DNA of 64,000 nt from Nocardioides mesophilus (GCF_014395785.1 NZ_CP060713.1:3996501-4060500); one strand, 5' to 3'; counted from the first letter of the stretch, positions 43,165 to 52,538 are shown. Notes: generated by a model from the sequence alone, not told the origin. Translations and numbers: made by a program.

Positions 43165-44429
43165 GCGCGCCGAAGGTGCGACTCGACCCGGTCGAGAAGG
43201 CGGTCGCCGACATCGCCGCCGGCAGGGCCGTCGTGGTCGTCGACGACGAGGACCGCGAGAACGAGGGCGACCTGGTCTTCGCCGCCAGCCGGGCCACCCC
43301 GGAGCTGATGGCGTTCACGATCCGGTACAGCTCCGGGGTGATCTGCGCCCCGCTCGAGGCCGCCACCCTCGACCGGCTCGGCATCCCGCTGATGACCCCG
43401 CACAACCGCGACCGGCACCGGACGGCGTACACCGTCTCGGTCGACGCCCGCGACGGGGTCAGCACCGGGATCTCCGCCGCCGACCGCGCGCACACCGTCC
43501 GGGTGCTCAACGACTCCGCCACCGAGCCGTTCGAGGTCACCCAGCCCGGGCACGTGTTCCCGCTGCGCTACGCCGAGGGCGGGGTGCTCGCCCGACCCGG
43601 GCACACCGAGGCCGCCGTCGACCTGGCACGGCTGGCGGGACTCACCCCGGCCGGGGTGATCTCCGAGATCGTCAACGACGACGGCACGATGAAGCGCGGT
43701 CAGCAGCTGCGTGACTTCGCCGACGAGCACGGCCTGTCGATGATCTCGATCGAGCAGCTGATCCACCACCGGCGCCGCCACGAGACGCTGGTCGAGCGGG
43801 TCGCCGAGACCCGGCTGCCCACCGGCTCCGGCGACTTCACCGCCTACGGCTACCGGATCACCATCGACGGCTCCGAGCACGTCGCCCTGGTGCACGGCGA
43901 CCTGGACGCGCCCGGCGGCCGCGAGGCGGTGCTCACCCGGGTGCACTCCGAGTGCCTGACCGGCGACGTGTTCGGCTCGCACCGCTGCGACTGCGGGCCA
44001 CAGCTCCAGGAGGCGATGGAGCGGATCGTCGCCGAGGGCCGCGGCGTCGTGGTCTACCTGCGAGGGCACGAGGGCCGTGGGATCGGCCTGGTGGCCAAGC
44101 TGCAGGCCTACCAGCTCCAGGACGGCGGCCGGGACACGGTGGACGCCAACCTCGAGCTCGGCCTGCCCGCGGACGCCCGGCACTACGGCACCGCCACCCA
44201 GGTGCTGCGCGACCTCGGGGTGACCTCGGTCCGGTTGCTGACCAACAACCCCGACAAGGTGACCAACCTCGAGGACTACGGGATCCCGGTCCTCGAGCGG
44301 GTGCCGCTGACCCCGCACCCCAACGGCCACAACATCGGCTACCTGCTCACCAAGCGGGACCGGATGGGCCACCAGCTGCCGGACCTGCAGGACGATCGGG
44401 TCCCCGTCGAGCAAGGAGGAACCACGTGA
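43161..44429 (+). CDS. ribBA: Bifunctional DHBP synthase / GTP cyclohydrolase II
   Basis: 422 residues from a GTG overlapping ribM (GTGA). The N-terminal RibB domain (about 1-205) makes 3,4-dihydroxybutanone 4-phosphate from ribulose 5-phosphate: [15 protein letters not shown] and [16 protein letters not shown]. The C-terminal RibA domain opens GTP: zinc cysteines in [20 protein letters not shown] and [20 protein letters not shown]. Both entry branches of riboflavin synthesis are thus in one protein. Confidence 0.97.
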   Translation: MSAPKVRLDPVEKAVADIAAGRAVVVVDDEDRENEGDLVFAASRATPELMAFTIRYSSGVICAPLEAATLDRLGIPLMTPHNRDRHRTAYTVSVDARDGVSTGISAADRAHTVRVLNDSATEPFEVTQPGHVFPLRYAEGGVLARPGHTEAAVDLARLAGLTPAGVISEIVNDDGTMKRGQQLRDFADEHGLSMISIEQLIHHRRRHETLVERVAETRLPTGSGDFTAYGYRITIDGSEHVALVHGDLDAPGGREAVLTRVHSECLTGDVFGSHRCDCGPQLQEAMERIVAEGRGVVVYLRGHEGRGIGLVAKLQAYQLQDGGRDTVDANLELGLPADARHYGTATQVLRDLGVTSVRLLTNNPDKVTNLEDYGIPVLERVPLTPHPNGHNIGYLLTKRDRMGHQLPDLQDDRVPVEQGGTT

Positions 44430-44932
44430 GCGGAGCAGGAAGCCCCCAGGACCGTCCCGTCGACTGCCACGACCTGCGGGTCGCGGTGGTCGCCGCGAGC
44501 TGGCACGAGCAGGTGATGGACGGCCTCGTCGCCGGCGCCCGTCGGGCCCTGGAGGCCTACCGGGTGGAGGCCTCGCACGTCGTCCGGGTCCCCGGCTCCT
44601 TCGAGCTGCCGGTCGTCGCCCAGGCGCTGGCCGAGGACGGCTACGACGCGGTGGTCGCCCTCGGTGTGGTGATCCGCGGCGGCACCCCGCACTTCGACTA
44701 CGTCTGCTCGGCGGCCACCGACGGGCTCTCGCGGGTCGCGCTCGACACCGGCACCGCGGTCGGCTTCGGCCTGCTCACCTGCGACACCGACGAGCAGGCG
44801 CTGGACCGCGCCGGCCTGGAGGGGTCCTCGGAGGACAAGGGCTACGAGGCCACGGCGGCGGCGCTGATGACCGCGATGACCCTGCGCGGGATCCGTCGGT
44901 CGGCGGACCGCGCGGACGCCGTACCCTTGTGA
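44426..44932 (+). CDS. ribH: 6,7-dimethyl-8-ribityllumazine synthase
   Basis: 168 residues from a GTG overlapping the ribBA stop, behind AAGGAGGA. It condenses the RibB and RibD branch products to lumazine. Active-site segments are [43 protein letters not shown] and [10 protein letters not shown]. It closes the rib operon. Confidence 0.95.
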   Translation: MSGAGSPQDRPVDCHDLRVAVVAASWHEQVMDGLVAGARRALEAYRVEASHVVRVPGSFELPVVAQALAEDGYDAVVALGVVIRGGTPHFDYVCSAATDGLSRVALDTGTAVGFGLLTCDTDEQALDRAGLEGSSEDKGYEATAAALMTAMTLRGIRRSADRADAVPL

Positions 44933-44972
44933 CCGGTCCGCGAGGGACCTCCCACCTGCAGGAAGCGAGCGG

Positions 44973-45236
44973 ATGAAGACGTTCGACGAGCTCTGGACCG
45001 AGCTGGCCGAGAAGGCACGGACCCGTCCCGAGGGCAGCGGCACGGTCGCCGAGCTGGACGCCGGGGTGCATGCGATCGGCAAGAAGCTGGTCGAGGAGGC
45101 CGCCGAGTCCTGGATGGCCGCCGAGCACGAGGGACCCGAGCGCACCGCCGAGGAGATCAGCCAACTGCTGTACCACGCGCAGGTGCTGATGCTGGCCACC
45201 GGTCTCGACCTCGACGACGTCTACACCCACCTCTGA
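44973..45236 (+). CDS. hisE: Phosphoribosyl-ATP pyrophosphohydrolase
   Basis: 87 residues, the standard small form. It hydrolyses phosphoribosyl-ATP to phosphoribosyl-AMP, the second step of histidine synthesis. The MazG-like metal-binding pattern is seen in [18 protein letters not shown] and [25 protein letters not shown] precedes the ATG. It forms a pair with hisG, 29 bases downstream. Confidence 0.94.
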   Translation: MKTFDELWTELAEKARTRPEGSGTVAELDAGVHAIGKKLVEEAAESWMAAEHEGPERTAEEISQLLYHAQVLMLATGLDLDDVYTHL

Positions 45237-45265
45237 CCGTTTCCGGACCACCCGAGAGGTCTCCG

Positions 45266-46123
45266 ATGAGCCACGATCTCCTCCGGATCGCGATCCCGAA
45301 CAAGGGCTCGCTGTCCCAGTCCGCCTCTGACATCCTCCGCGAGGCCGGCTACAAGCAGCGCAGCGACGGCAAGCAGCTGACGCTGGTCGACGTCGACAAC
45401 GGCGTCGAGTTCTTCTACCTGCGTCCGCGCGACATCGCGCTGTACGTCGGCGAGGGCACCCTCGACGTCGGCATCACCGGACGTGACCTGCTGCTGGACT
45501 CCGGCGCCAAGGCCGAGGAGGCGCTCGAGCTGGGCTTCGGCCGCTCCCGGTTCCGGTTCGCCGCCCGTCCGGGCGTGATCGGCTCCGTGACCGACCTGGC
45601 GGGTAAGCGGATCGCCACGTCGTACGACGGGGTGGTGCGCCGCTACCTCGAGGAGCACGGCATCGACGCCTCGGTCACCCGGCTCGACGGTGCCGTGGAG
45701 ACCAGCGTCCAGCTCGGCGTCGCCGACGTGATCGCCGACGTCGTCGAGACCGGCAGCACGTTGCGCCAGGCCGGCCTGGAGGTGTTCGGGGAGCCGATCC
45801 TGGAGTCCGAGGCGGTGCTGATCACCCGCAGCGGCGCCGACCTGGCCGCCGACTTCGACGTCTTCCGGCGCCGGCTCGAGGGCGTGCTGGTGGCCCGTTC
45901 CTACGTGATGATGGACTACGACATCAGCGAGGAGCGGGTCGAGCAGGCCGTCGCCCTGACGCCCGGCATCGAGAGCCCGACGGTCTCGCCGTTGCATCGC
46001 GAAGGGTGGGTCGCGGTCCGGTCGATGGTCCGGCGCGACACCGCCCAGCGCGTCATGGACGAGCTGTGGGAGCTCGGTGCCCGCGGCATCCTCTCCACCG
46101 ACATCCACGCGTGCCGGTTGTGA
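45266..46123 (+). CDS. hisG: ATP phosphoribosyltransferase, long form
   Basis: 285 residues, so this is the long form with its own C-terminal ACT-like regulatory domain, not needing HisZ. It starts histidine synthesis by joining ATP and PRPP. Visible motifs are RIAIPNKGSLSQSASDIL, GTLDVGITGRDLL and the PRPP loop region DVIADVVETGSTLR. The C-terminal domain (about 210-285) is where histidine feedback would act in this family. Confidence 0.95.
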   Translation: MSHDLLRIAIPNKGSLSQSASDILREAGYKQRSDGKQLTLVDVDNGVEFFYLRPRDIALYVGEGTLDVGITGRDLLLDSGAKAEEALELGFGRSRFRFAARPGVIGSVTDLAGKRIATSYDGVVRRYLEEHGIDASVTRLDGAVETSVQLGVADVIADVVETGSTLRQAGLEVFGEPILESEAVLITRSGADLAADFDVFRRRLEGVLVARSYVMMDYDISEERVEQAVALTPGIESPTVSPLHREGWVAVRSMVRRDTAQRVMDELWELGARGILSTDIHACRL

Positions 46124-46124
46124 G

Positions 46125-46568
46125 ATGACGGTGCCGCTGCCTCACACCTTCCGGCCGCTGGGGGTCCGGATCGCGGTCTTCGTGTTCGGCGCCCTGCTGC
46201 TGCTGGTGACCGCGGTCATCTGGTTCACGTTCCCGCAGTCCATCCGGGACCAGTTCACGATCTTCCAGCGGGGGACGGTCATCGTGCTCGGCCTCGGGTT
46301 CCTGTCCCTCGGCTGGGGGTTGGCCCGCAGCCGGGTGGAGGCACGCGACACCGGCCTGACGGTCGTGAACGGCTACCGCTCCCGCACCTTCGAGTGGGCA
46401 CAGATCGTGGCGATCACGCTGCGGCCCGGCAGCCCGTGGGCCGAGCTCGACCTCAGCGACGGGACCACGGTCGCGGCGATCGGCATCCAGGGCTCCGACG
46501 GCGCCCGGGCCGTCCAGCACGTCCGTGAGATCCGCCAGCTCGTCGAGCGGCACTCCGGCAACGCCTGA
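46125..46568 (+). CDS. PH-like membrane protein downstream of hisG
   Basis: 147 residues with two membrane segments (about 13-33 and 48-66), followed by a soluble domain (GLTVVNGYRSRTFEWAQI ... WAELDLSDGTTVAAIGIQG). That pattern fits the small bacterial PH domain of actinobacterial membrane proteins. It begins one base after the hisG stop region. A gene of this kind behind hisG recurs in actinobacteria. Function is unknown. Confidence 0.75.
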   Translation: MTVPLPHTFRPLGVRIAVFVFGALLLLVTAVIWFTFPQSIRDQFTIFQRGTVIVLGLGFLSLGWGLARSRVEARDTGLTVVNGYRSRTFEWAQIVAITLRPGSPWAELDLSDGTTVAAIGIQGSDGARAVQHVREIRQLVERHSGNA

Positions 46569-46628
46569 CCGGTCGTTCGCACTCCACCCCTCTTGACGCG
46601 GGCGCTCCCGTGATGGCTGCATGAGCAC

Positions 46629-47276
46629 ATGGAGAAGCTGACCGTCCAGGACATCCTCGACGCGGACCTCGACGGCTGGCGACGGCTCGCCCAGGCGTTG
46701 CACGCCCGCTTTCGCACCGGCGACTTCGCCACCGGGCTGGCGTTCGTCTCCGCGGTCGGCGAGGCCGCCGAGGCCGTCGGGCACCATCCGGACGTGACGC
46801 TGACCTACGGGTTCGTCGACCTGAAGCTGCTCAGCCACGACGTCGGCGCGGTCACCGGCCGCGACCTGGAGCTGGCCCGGCGGATCAACGAGATCGCCCG
46901 CAAGCAGGGGATCGGCACGGCCACCGACCCGCTGACCGAGGTCGAGCTGGCGCTCGACACCGCCGACATCGCGGCCGTCGGACCGTTCTGGGCGGCGCTG
47001 CTGACCGGGTCCACCGACGCGCTGAGCGGCAACGACGTCGTCGACCCCGCCGGCCGGGTGCCGCTGCTGTGGTTCCAGGGCACGGAGGCGCACGAGACGC
47101 CGCGGCAGCGCTTCCACCTCGACGTGTGGGTGCCGCACGACCTCGCCGAGCGGCGGATCGCCGCCGCGGTCGCGGCGGGCGGCCGGGTCGTCGACGACCG
47201 CGAAGCCCCGTCGTTCGTGGTGCTGGCCGACCCGGAGGGCAACCGGGCCTGCGTGTGCACCTGCCTGGAGCGGTGA
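46629..47276 (+). CDS. PCD-like/VOC fusion protein
   Basis: 215 residues. The N-terminal half matches pterin-4a-carbinolamine dehydratase, with the signature GHHPDVTLTYGFVDLKLLSHD around residues 56-76, so the dehydratase residues look intact. The C-terminal half (about 102-215) is a VOC/glyoxalase-fold domain ending DPEGNRACVC. It is a one-unit version of the duplicated, degenerate protein at 11236-12411. It might dehydrate a carbinolamine or serve a pterin- or flavin-linked reaction, but no pterin hydroxylase gene is near. Confidence 0.75.
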   Translation: MEKLTVQDILDADLDGWRRLAQALHARFRTGDFATGLAFVSAVGEAAEAVGHHPDVTLTYGFVDLKLLSHDVGAVTGRDLELARRINEIARKQGIGTATDPLTEVELALDTADIAAVGPFWAALLTGSTDALSGNDVVDPAGRVPLLWFQGTEAHETPRQRFHLDVWVPHDLAERRIAAAVAAGGRVVDDREAPSFVVLADPEGNRACVCTCLER

Positions 47277-47288
47277 CGCCCGGCGGGC

Positions 47289-48665
47289 TCAGGTGGCCGC
47301 CGCCAGCGCGTCCAGCGCCTGCGTGAAGCACTCCACCGGCGGGGTGACCAGCCCGGCGCCGACCTGCCCGGTGCCGGCGACCCGCCCGGCCATCCCGGTG
47401 TTGATCTGCGGCAGCACGCCGGAGCGGAGCACCGCGGTCACGTCGATGCCGGTCGGGGCGCCGCGGAACTCCAGGATCGGGATCGCGAACGCCGGGTTCT
47501 CCCCGACGGTGATGTCGTACATCCGTTGCGTGGTGGCCAACGCGTCCGGCACCGAGCCGCCGACGAAGCGGACGATCGCGGGCGCGGTCGCCATCGACAT
47601 GCCGCCGAGGCCGGCGGTCTCGGTGATCGCGGAGTCGCCGATGTCGGGGTTGGCGTCGTCGGGGCCGTAGCTGCCGAGGTAGAGGCCCTCGGGGGTGTTC
47701 GCCGGCGCGGTGAACCAGCGCTCGCCGGTGCCGGAGGTCTGGATCCCGAAGTCGGTGCCGTTGCGCGACATCACCGTCACGACCGTGGAGCCGGGGATCC
47801 CGGCCGCGGCCCGGGTCTGCAGCTTGCAGGCCGGCATCACGAGGTTGAGGAAGAAGTGGTCGTTGCCGGAGACGAACCGCACCGCCTCCGCGACGTCGCG
47901 CGAGGGTGCGCCGGAGTCGATCAGGGCGGGCAGCAGCTCCCGGAGGAACATCAGCGTGCCGGCCCGGTTGCGGTTGTGGCCCTCGTCGCCCATCTGGACC
48001 ATCTGCGCGACGATCGCGCGCACGTCGACCGGACCGGCGGACCGCACCGCGCCCTGGAGCAGCGGCCCGAGCACCCGGCCCATCCACTGCAGCCGGTCGA
48101 TCACCTCGGGGCCGTAGGCGCCGTAGCGCAGCACCTTGCCGAGTCCCTCGTTGAGCGTGCACCACGAGGTGTGGCCGTGCACGTCGTCCCGCAGCTCGAA
48201 GACCCACATCGACGGGGACACCACGCCGGCCATCGGACCGACCCCGCCGTGGTGGTGGCAGGGCTCCCAGGACACCCCGTCGCCTGCGGCGAGCCGGCGC
48301 TCGGCCTCCGCCGGGTCACCGGCCAGCCCCTCGAGGAGCATCGCGCCGACCAGCGCACCGCGCAGCGGGCCGGAGGCGCGCGCCCAGTCCAGCGGCGGCC
48401 CGGCGTGCAGGAACCGGCCCGGCTCGAGCCCGAGCACCTCCGCCGCCGGGCGTACGTCGACCAGGCAGGCCTCCGCGGCGAGCATCGCCGCGAGCGCCTG
48501 CGCGTTGGCCGGGCGCCGGCGGCGGTCGCCCATCACCGCGGCCAGGGCGGCGGGGTCCCCGGAGGGTGGCCGCCAGTCCACCCGCCGGGTGGCCACGGCC
48601 TGCCCGTCGAGGGCGTCGGCCAGCAGCGCGGCCCCCGCGGTGACGACGGTCTCCGGTGTCCTCAT
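47289..48665 (-). CDS. allG: DUF1116 protein, oxamate carbamoyltransferase subunit AllG-like
   Basis: 458 residues; the ATG overlaps the fdrA stop (ATGA) behind GAGGAGG. DUF1116 (YlbE) was recently assigned, with FdrA and YlbF, to the E. coli oxamate transcarbamylase and renamed AllG. Conserved-looking stretches include CHHHGGVGPMAGVVSPSMWVF, MGDEGHNRNRAG, GNDHFFLNLVMPACKLQ and MSRNGTDFGIQ. The histidine- and asparagine-rich patches may form the active site, but this is unproven. All three partner genes are present and coupled, so a working complex is likely. The true substrate may be oxamate or another N-carbamoyl compound. Confidence 0.8.
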   Translation of the reverse strand: MRTPETVVTAGAALLADALDGQAVATRRVDWRPPSGDPAALAAVMGDRRRRPANAQALAAMLAAEACLVDVRPAAEVLGLEPGRFLHAGPPLDWARASGPLRGALVGAMLLEGLAGDPAEAERRLAAGDGVSWEPCHHHGGVGPMAGVVSPSMWVFELRDDVHGHTSWCTLNEGLGKVLRYGAYGPEVIDRLQWMGRVLGPLLQGAVRSAGPVDVRAIVAQMVQMGDEGHNRNRAGTLMFLRELLPALIDSGAPSRDVAEAVRFVSGNDHFFLNLVMPACKLQTRAAAGIPGSTVVTVMSRNGTDFGIQTSGTGERWFTAPANTPEGLYLGSYGPDDANPDIGDSAITETAGLGGMSMATAPAIVRFVGGSVPDALATTQRMYDITVGENPAFAIPILEFRGAPTGIDVTAVLRSGVLPQINTGMAGRVAGTGQVGAGLVTPPVECFTQALDALAAAT

Positions 48666-50143
48666 CGGTCCTCCTCGGCCGGCTCCAGCAGGTCCAGCGC
48701 CGCGCGGGTGGCGGCGGCGTTCGACCGGTGCACGGCAGCCCCGGCCTCCGTCAGCCGGCCGCACTGGCGCCGCAGGTCCTGGGGGTCCTCGCGGCTGCCG
48801 ACGACGCAGACGACCACCGGGAGGCCGGCCGCCACCGCCTCCTGCACCGGCCCGGCCAGGCCGGCCGCCGGGTCGGGGTCGGCACCGTGACCGAGCACCA
48901 CGTCCAGCAGCAGCACGCCGGCGGTCGGGTCGGCGGTCTCGGCGCGCAACCGCTCGACCCGCAGGCTGCCGTCGATCATCGGGTGCGGGCGCCCGCGGGT
49001 CAGCGCGTCGTCGCCGAAGTCGATCATCGTGTGCCCGCGGGACGCGAGGCCCGGCGCGAGCGCGTCGGCCGGGTCGAGGGGGATGTTCGAGGCGATCGGG
49101 CCGAGCCGCTCACCGGCGACCAGCATCGCCTCGTCGCACAGCGTCCCGCCGGAGTAGAGGCCGCGCAGGAAGCCACCGGGCCGGCCGCGCCCCGGCGCCC
49201 CGGCCCAGTGCTCCGGCGCCGACCACTCGTGACCCAGGGAACGGGCGACCTCGCGGGCCGACGCGGTCAGGTCCGGCCGGCCGGGACCCAGCAGGGCCAG
49301 CTGCACGGGCGTGCCCAGCCGCTCCGCGCGCCGCCGTACCGCCTCGGCGACGGCCGGTGACGGCGGCTTGGAGACCACCACCACGAGCTCCACGTCGGGG
49401 TCGGCGTCGAGCAGCTCCAGCGCCCGCAGCGTGGACAGCCCGCCGACCGCCTCGGACAGGTCGCGGCCCCCGACGCCGAGGCAGTGGGTGACCCCGATCC
49501 CGGCCCCGTCGAGCAGGCACATCAGGTGCTGGGCACCGGTGCCGGACGCCGCCACGATCCCGACCGGCCCCGGCCGGACCACGTTGGCGAAGCCGAGCCC
49601 GACCCCGCCGATCACCGCGGTCCCGCAGTCGGGCCCCATCACCAGCACGCCGTCCTGCTCGGCGTAGCGCTTGAGCGCCACCTCCTGCTCGACCGGGACG
49701 TTGTCGGAGAACACCAGGGTGGTCAGCCCGGCGTCGACCGCGTCCACCGCGTCGGAGAACGCGTGCCGGCCCGGCGTGGACACGAGCGCCACGGCGCTCG
49801 CCGGGTCCAGGCCGCGGGCGGCTGCACGGACGGTGAGGGCCGCCGGTGGCGCGCCGAACCCGGTGGGCGCCGGCCGCTGCTCGTGCAGCGCCTCGTCCAG
49901 GCGTCGGAGCGCCTCCGCGAGCGCGGCGTCGCCAGTGGCGTCGACGGCGACCAGCAGCTCGTTCGGTCCGACCCCGGCCGGGACCTCGAAGCCCATGCCG
50001 CGCGCCAGGTCGAGGTTGAGGTCGGTCGCCATCGCGACCAGCGCGGCGTCGACGCCCTCGACCGCGGCCACGCGGCGGCTGACCTGCATCAGGGTCACCG
50101 AGTCGACGTAGACGCCCGAGCGGACCTCCAGGGTGCGGGTCAT
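48662..50143 (-). CDS. fdrA: FdrA-family protein, oxamate carbamoyltransferase subunit AllF-like
   Basis: 493 residues; the ATG overlaps the DUF2877 stop (ATGA) behind GGAGGAG. FdrA resembles succinyl-CoA synthetase alpha/beta architecture: a nucleotide- or phosphate-binding Rossmann part with MGPDCGTAVIGGVGLGFANVV and GIVAASGTGAQHLM, then a second domain with GLYSGGTLCDEAMLVAG and LLLDVVLGHGADPDP. In E. coli its product is part of oxamate transcarbamylase (AllF). It is shorter than the roughly 555-residue E. coli protein. The gene sits between the other two subunits. Confidence 0.85.
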   Translation of the reverse strand: MTRTLEVRSGVYVDSVTLMQVSRRVAAVEGVDAALVAMATDLNLDLARGMGFEVPAGVGPNELLVAVDATGDAALAEALRRLDEALHEQRPAPTGFGAPPAALTVRAAARGLDPASAVALVSTPGRHAFSDAVDAVDAGLTTLVFSDNVPVEQEVALKRYAEQDGVLVMGPDCGTAVIGGVGLGFANVVRPGPVGIVAASGTGAQHLMCLLDGAGIGVTHCLGVGGRDLSEAVGGLSTLRALELLDADPDVELVVVVSKPPSPAVAEAVRRRAERLGTPVQLALLGPGRPDLTASAREVARSLGHEWSAPEHWAGAPGRGRPGGFLRGLYSGGTLCDEAMLVAGERLGPIASNIPLDPADALAPGLASRGHTMIDFGDDALTRGRPHPMIDGSLRVERLRAETADPTAGVLLLDVVLGHGADPDPAAGLAGPVQEAVAAGLPVVVCVVGSREDPQDLRRQCGRLTEAGAAVHRSNAAATRAALDLLEPAEEDR

Positions 50144-50859
50144 GCGGCTCCTCCGGGTGCTGCGACGGCACGGCTGTCGAGGACCAGGTGCACACCCGCG
50201 CGCAACGCGGCCCCCGAGCTGTGGCCGAGCGCGAGCAGCCTGGCGGTCGCCGCGGGCAGCCCGTGCCCGGAGCAGGCGGCCTCGAGGTAGCCGGCCAGCT
50301 CGGGGACGCACCAGCCCTCCAGAGCGTGGTGCAGCAGGGCGCGGGAGACAGCCGTCGTACGCCGGGTCGCCAGCGCCACCTCGGTCGCGGCGCACCAGCG
50401 GGGCAGCCGCGGGTCGCCGGTGGCGCGGGCGGTGACCAGGGCGGCGGCGAGCAGGTCGTCGCCGGCCGGGGTCAGTCCCTCGCCGGCCCCGACGAGGGCG
50501 GCCGGGTCGAGAACCGCCGGTTGCTCCTCGGACGAGCCGTCGTGGTGCGTCCGGGCGGGCGGGACCAGGCCGCTCGGCCGCGGCGGCTGCCACCAGCGGG
50601 TCACCTGCCACCGGTCGAGGTCCACCGGGCCGTCGGGGAGCGTCGCCGTCAGCAGCGAGGCCGGCAGCCGCACGGCCTCCGGCAGCGCCACGCAGAGCAG
50701 CGGTACGTCGTCGCGGCCGGTCTCGTAGTGCACGCTCATCCGGGTCCGGTGCACCTGCCGCAGGGGAGCGGTCGCCGACCGCGGCCCGGGGGCCCCGGTG
50801 AGCAGCGTGGTCAGCAGCGTGGACGCGGCGACCGGCACGGACGACCTCACGGGGATCAC
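50140..50859 (-). CDS. allH: DUF2877 protein, oxamate carbamoyltransferase subunit AllH-like
   Basis: About 239 residues from the GTG at 50859; GTGs at 50850 and 50838 are also possible and no site has a good ribosome binding sequence. DUF2877 (YlbF, now AllH) is the third oxamate transcarbamylase component in E. coli. The characteristic C-terminal half reads LVGAGEGLTPAGDDLLAAAL and LGHSSGAALRAGVHLVL. It is first in the leftward three-gene unit and faces the permease across a palindrome. Confidence 0.75.
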   Translation of the reverse strand: MIPVRSSVPVAASTLLTTLLTGAPGPRSATAPLRQVHRTRMSVHYETGRDDVPLLCVALPEAVRLPASLLTATLPDGPVDLDRWQVTRWWQPPRPSGLVPPARTHHDGSSEEQPAVLDPAALVGAGEGLTPAGDDLLAAALVTARATGDPRLPRWCAATEVALATRRTTAVSRALLHHALEGWCVPELAGYLEAACSGHGLPAATARLLALGHSSGAALRAGVHLVLDSRAVAAPGGAA

Positions 50860-50920
50860 GCGCAGCAGCCTAGGCCGCCGGGGCGCGCCCAGCAGGGAAC
50901 CTCGCAGATGCGACGATCGG

Positions 50921-50936
50921 CGCGACACGTGTCGCG
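50921..50936. promoter_or_regulatory. Perfect 16-bp palindrome, probable operator
   Basis: CGCGACACGTGTCGCG is fully self-complementary and lies in the 162-base region between the divergent allH-like and permease genes. It is well placed to control both directions. No regulator gene is in the window beside it. Confidence 0.7.
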
Positions 50937-50980
50937 TTGTGACCTCAGGACCGCCGGTTTTCGGGCACAGTGTGGAGGCA

Positions 50981-50999
50981 CCGGTCCGCCCGGGACCGG
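50981..50999 (+). repeat. Inverted repeat in the permease leader
   Basis: CCGGTCC (50981-50987) and GGACCGG (50993-50999) flank GCCCG, ending 11 bases before the permease ribosome binding site (GGAGG, 51011-51015). It could be a second operator or an mRNA hairpin. Confidence 0.45.
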
Positions 51000-51021
51000 G
51001 TCTTCAGTGCGGAGGCCTGCG

Positions 51022-52515
51022 ATGACGTTTGGCTGGAAGGTCGTCTACGGGGGCAAGACCCCACCGCCGGGTGCGGCCGTGGCCCCCGACGAGCGGTTGT
51101 CATGGGGGAGGACCGCCGGGCTGGGGGCGCAGCACGTCGTCGCCATGTTCGGTGCCACCTTCGTCTTCCCGCTGGTGATGGGGCTCAACCCGCAGCTGGC
51201 GATCATGATGAGCGGCATCGCGACGATCTGCTTCCTGCTGATCGTGCAGGGCCAGGTGCCCAGCTACCTCGGCACGTCGGCCTCCTTCGTCGGCGGCGCC
51301 ACCGCGATCTACAGCCAGGGCGGCAACCCCGCGGACGTCACCGGCGCGGTCCTCGTCGCCGGCGTGGTGCTCGCTCTGGTCGGCCTGCTGATCCACGTCG
51401 CCGGCACCCACGTGCTGCACGCCGTGCTGCCCCCGGTGGTGACCGGCGCGGTCGTGATGCTGATCGGCTTCAACCTGGCGCCGGTGGTGGCGAACATCTA
51501 CTGGCCCCAGGACCAGTGGGTGGCGCTGCTCACGATGTCGGCGGTGATCCTGATGGCGGTCGGGCTGCGCGGCTTCCTCGGCCGCATCGCGGTGTTCCTC
51601 GGCCTGATCTTCGGCTACCTGATCTCCTGGCTGTTCGACCAGTTCGGCCAGATCACCTCGGTGCTGCCCGGCCAGAACCTCCGTGACGCCGCCGGCAAGG
51701 TGTGCTCGCCCGAGGGCCCGTACTGCGTCGCCACCGCGTTCCCCCATGACCGGGTGAACTGGGGCGGCGTGAAGGACGCCGACTGGGTCGGGTTCCCGCC
51801 GGTCAGCGACTTCGCCAACGGCGTCGTTGGCGTCCACGCGCCGGCCTTCAGCCTGGCGTTCGTGCTGCTGATGCTGCCGGCCGTCATCGCGCTGGTCGCC
51901 GAGAACACCGGCCACGTGAAGGCGGTCGCCGAGATGACCGCGCGCGACCTCGACCCCGTGATGGGCCGCGCGATCGCCGCGGACGGCATCGGGACCGTGC
52001 TCGCCTCGGCGGTCGGTGGCTCGCCCACGACGACGTACGCCGAGAACATCGGGGTGATGGCAGCGACCCGGGTCTACTCCACGGCCGCGTACTACGTCGC
52101 CGCGGTGGTGGCGATCCTGTTCGGCCTGTCGCCGAAGTTCGGGGCGCTCGTCTCGGCCACGCCGGGCGGGGTGCTCGGCGGCATCACCGTCGTGCTCTAC
52201 GGGATGATCGGCCTGCTCGGCGCCAAGATCTGGAAGGAGAACCAGGTCGACTTCGCCAACCCGGTCAACCTCGTGCCGGTGGCCGCCGGGATCATCATCG
52301 CGATCGGCAACACCTCGCTGAAGATCACCGACAACTTCCAGCTCGGCGGCATCGCCCTGGGCACCATCGTCGCCCTGGTCGCCTACCACGTGTCCCGGGC
52401 CATCGCACCGGCCAACCTGCGCGAGGGCGGGGCCCTGATAGTGGCGGGTCCACCCGGGGTGCAGCGGGAGGACGACATCCCGGGCCACGAGACCGGCTCG
52501 CACCGGGCCCCCTAG
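51022..52515 (+). CDS. NCS2-family nucleobase permease, UraA-like
   Basis: 497 residues with about 12-14 membrane segments, starting behind GGAGG. The NCS2 signature on helix 10 reads SPTTTYAENIGVMAATRVYS, much closer to the UraA/RutG (uracil) pattern than to the xanthine- and urate-type motif. A glutamate in a matching position (VALVAENTGHVKAV) is the usual substrate and proton site. A loop of about 50 residues (GQNLRDAAGKVCSPEGPYC) is an insertion. It probably imports a pyrimidine-like or related heterocycle with protons and supplies the enzymes encoded downstream. Confidence 0.88.
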   Translation: MTFGWKVVYGGKTPPPGAAVAPDERLSWGRTAGLGAQHVVAMFGATFVFPLVMGLNPQLAIMMSGIATICFLLIVQGQVPSYLGTSASFVGGATAIYSQGGNPADVTGAVLVAGVVLALVGLLIHVAGTHVLHAVLPPVVTGAVVMLIGFNLAPVVANIYWPQDQWVALLTMSAVILMAVGLRGFLGRIAVFLGLIFGYLISWLFDQFGQITSVLPGQNLRDAAGKVCSPEGPYCVATAFPHDRVNWGGVKDADWVGFPPVSDFANGVVGVHAPAFSLAFVLLMLPAVIALVAENTGHVKAVAEMTARDLDPVMGRAIAADGIGTVLASAVGGSPTTTYAENIGVMAATRVYSTAAYYVAAVVAILFGLSPKFGALVSATPGGVLGGITVVLYGMIGLLGAKIWKENQVDFANPVNLVPVAAGIIIAIGNTSLKITDNFQLGGIALGTIVALVAYHVSRAIAPANLREGGALIVAGPPGVQREDDIPGHETGSHRAP

Positions 52516-52538
52516 CCGGACCCGATGAGAGCCGCCGC

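Noticed and set aside
46593-46620. TTGACG as a -35 for the gene at 46629
   Set aside because: No acceptable -10 lies 16-19 bases downstream.
50140-52515. Allantoin degradation operon
   Set aside because: Only the terminal carbamoyltransferase and carbamate kinase parts are present; allantoinase, allantoate amidohydrolase and ureidoglycolate enzymes are absent from the window.
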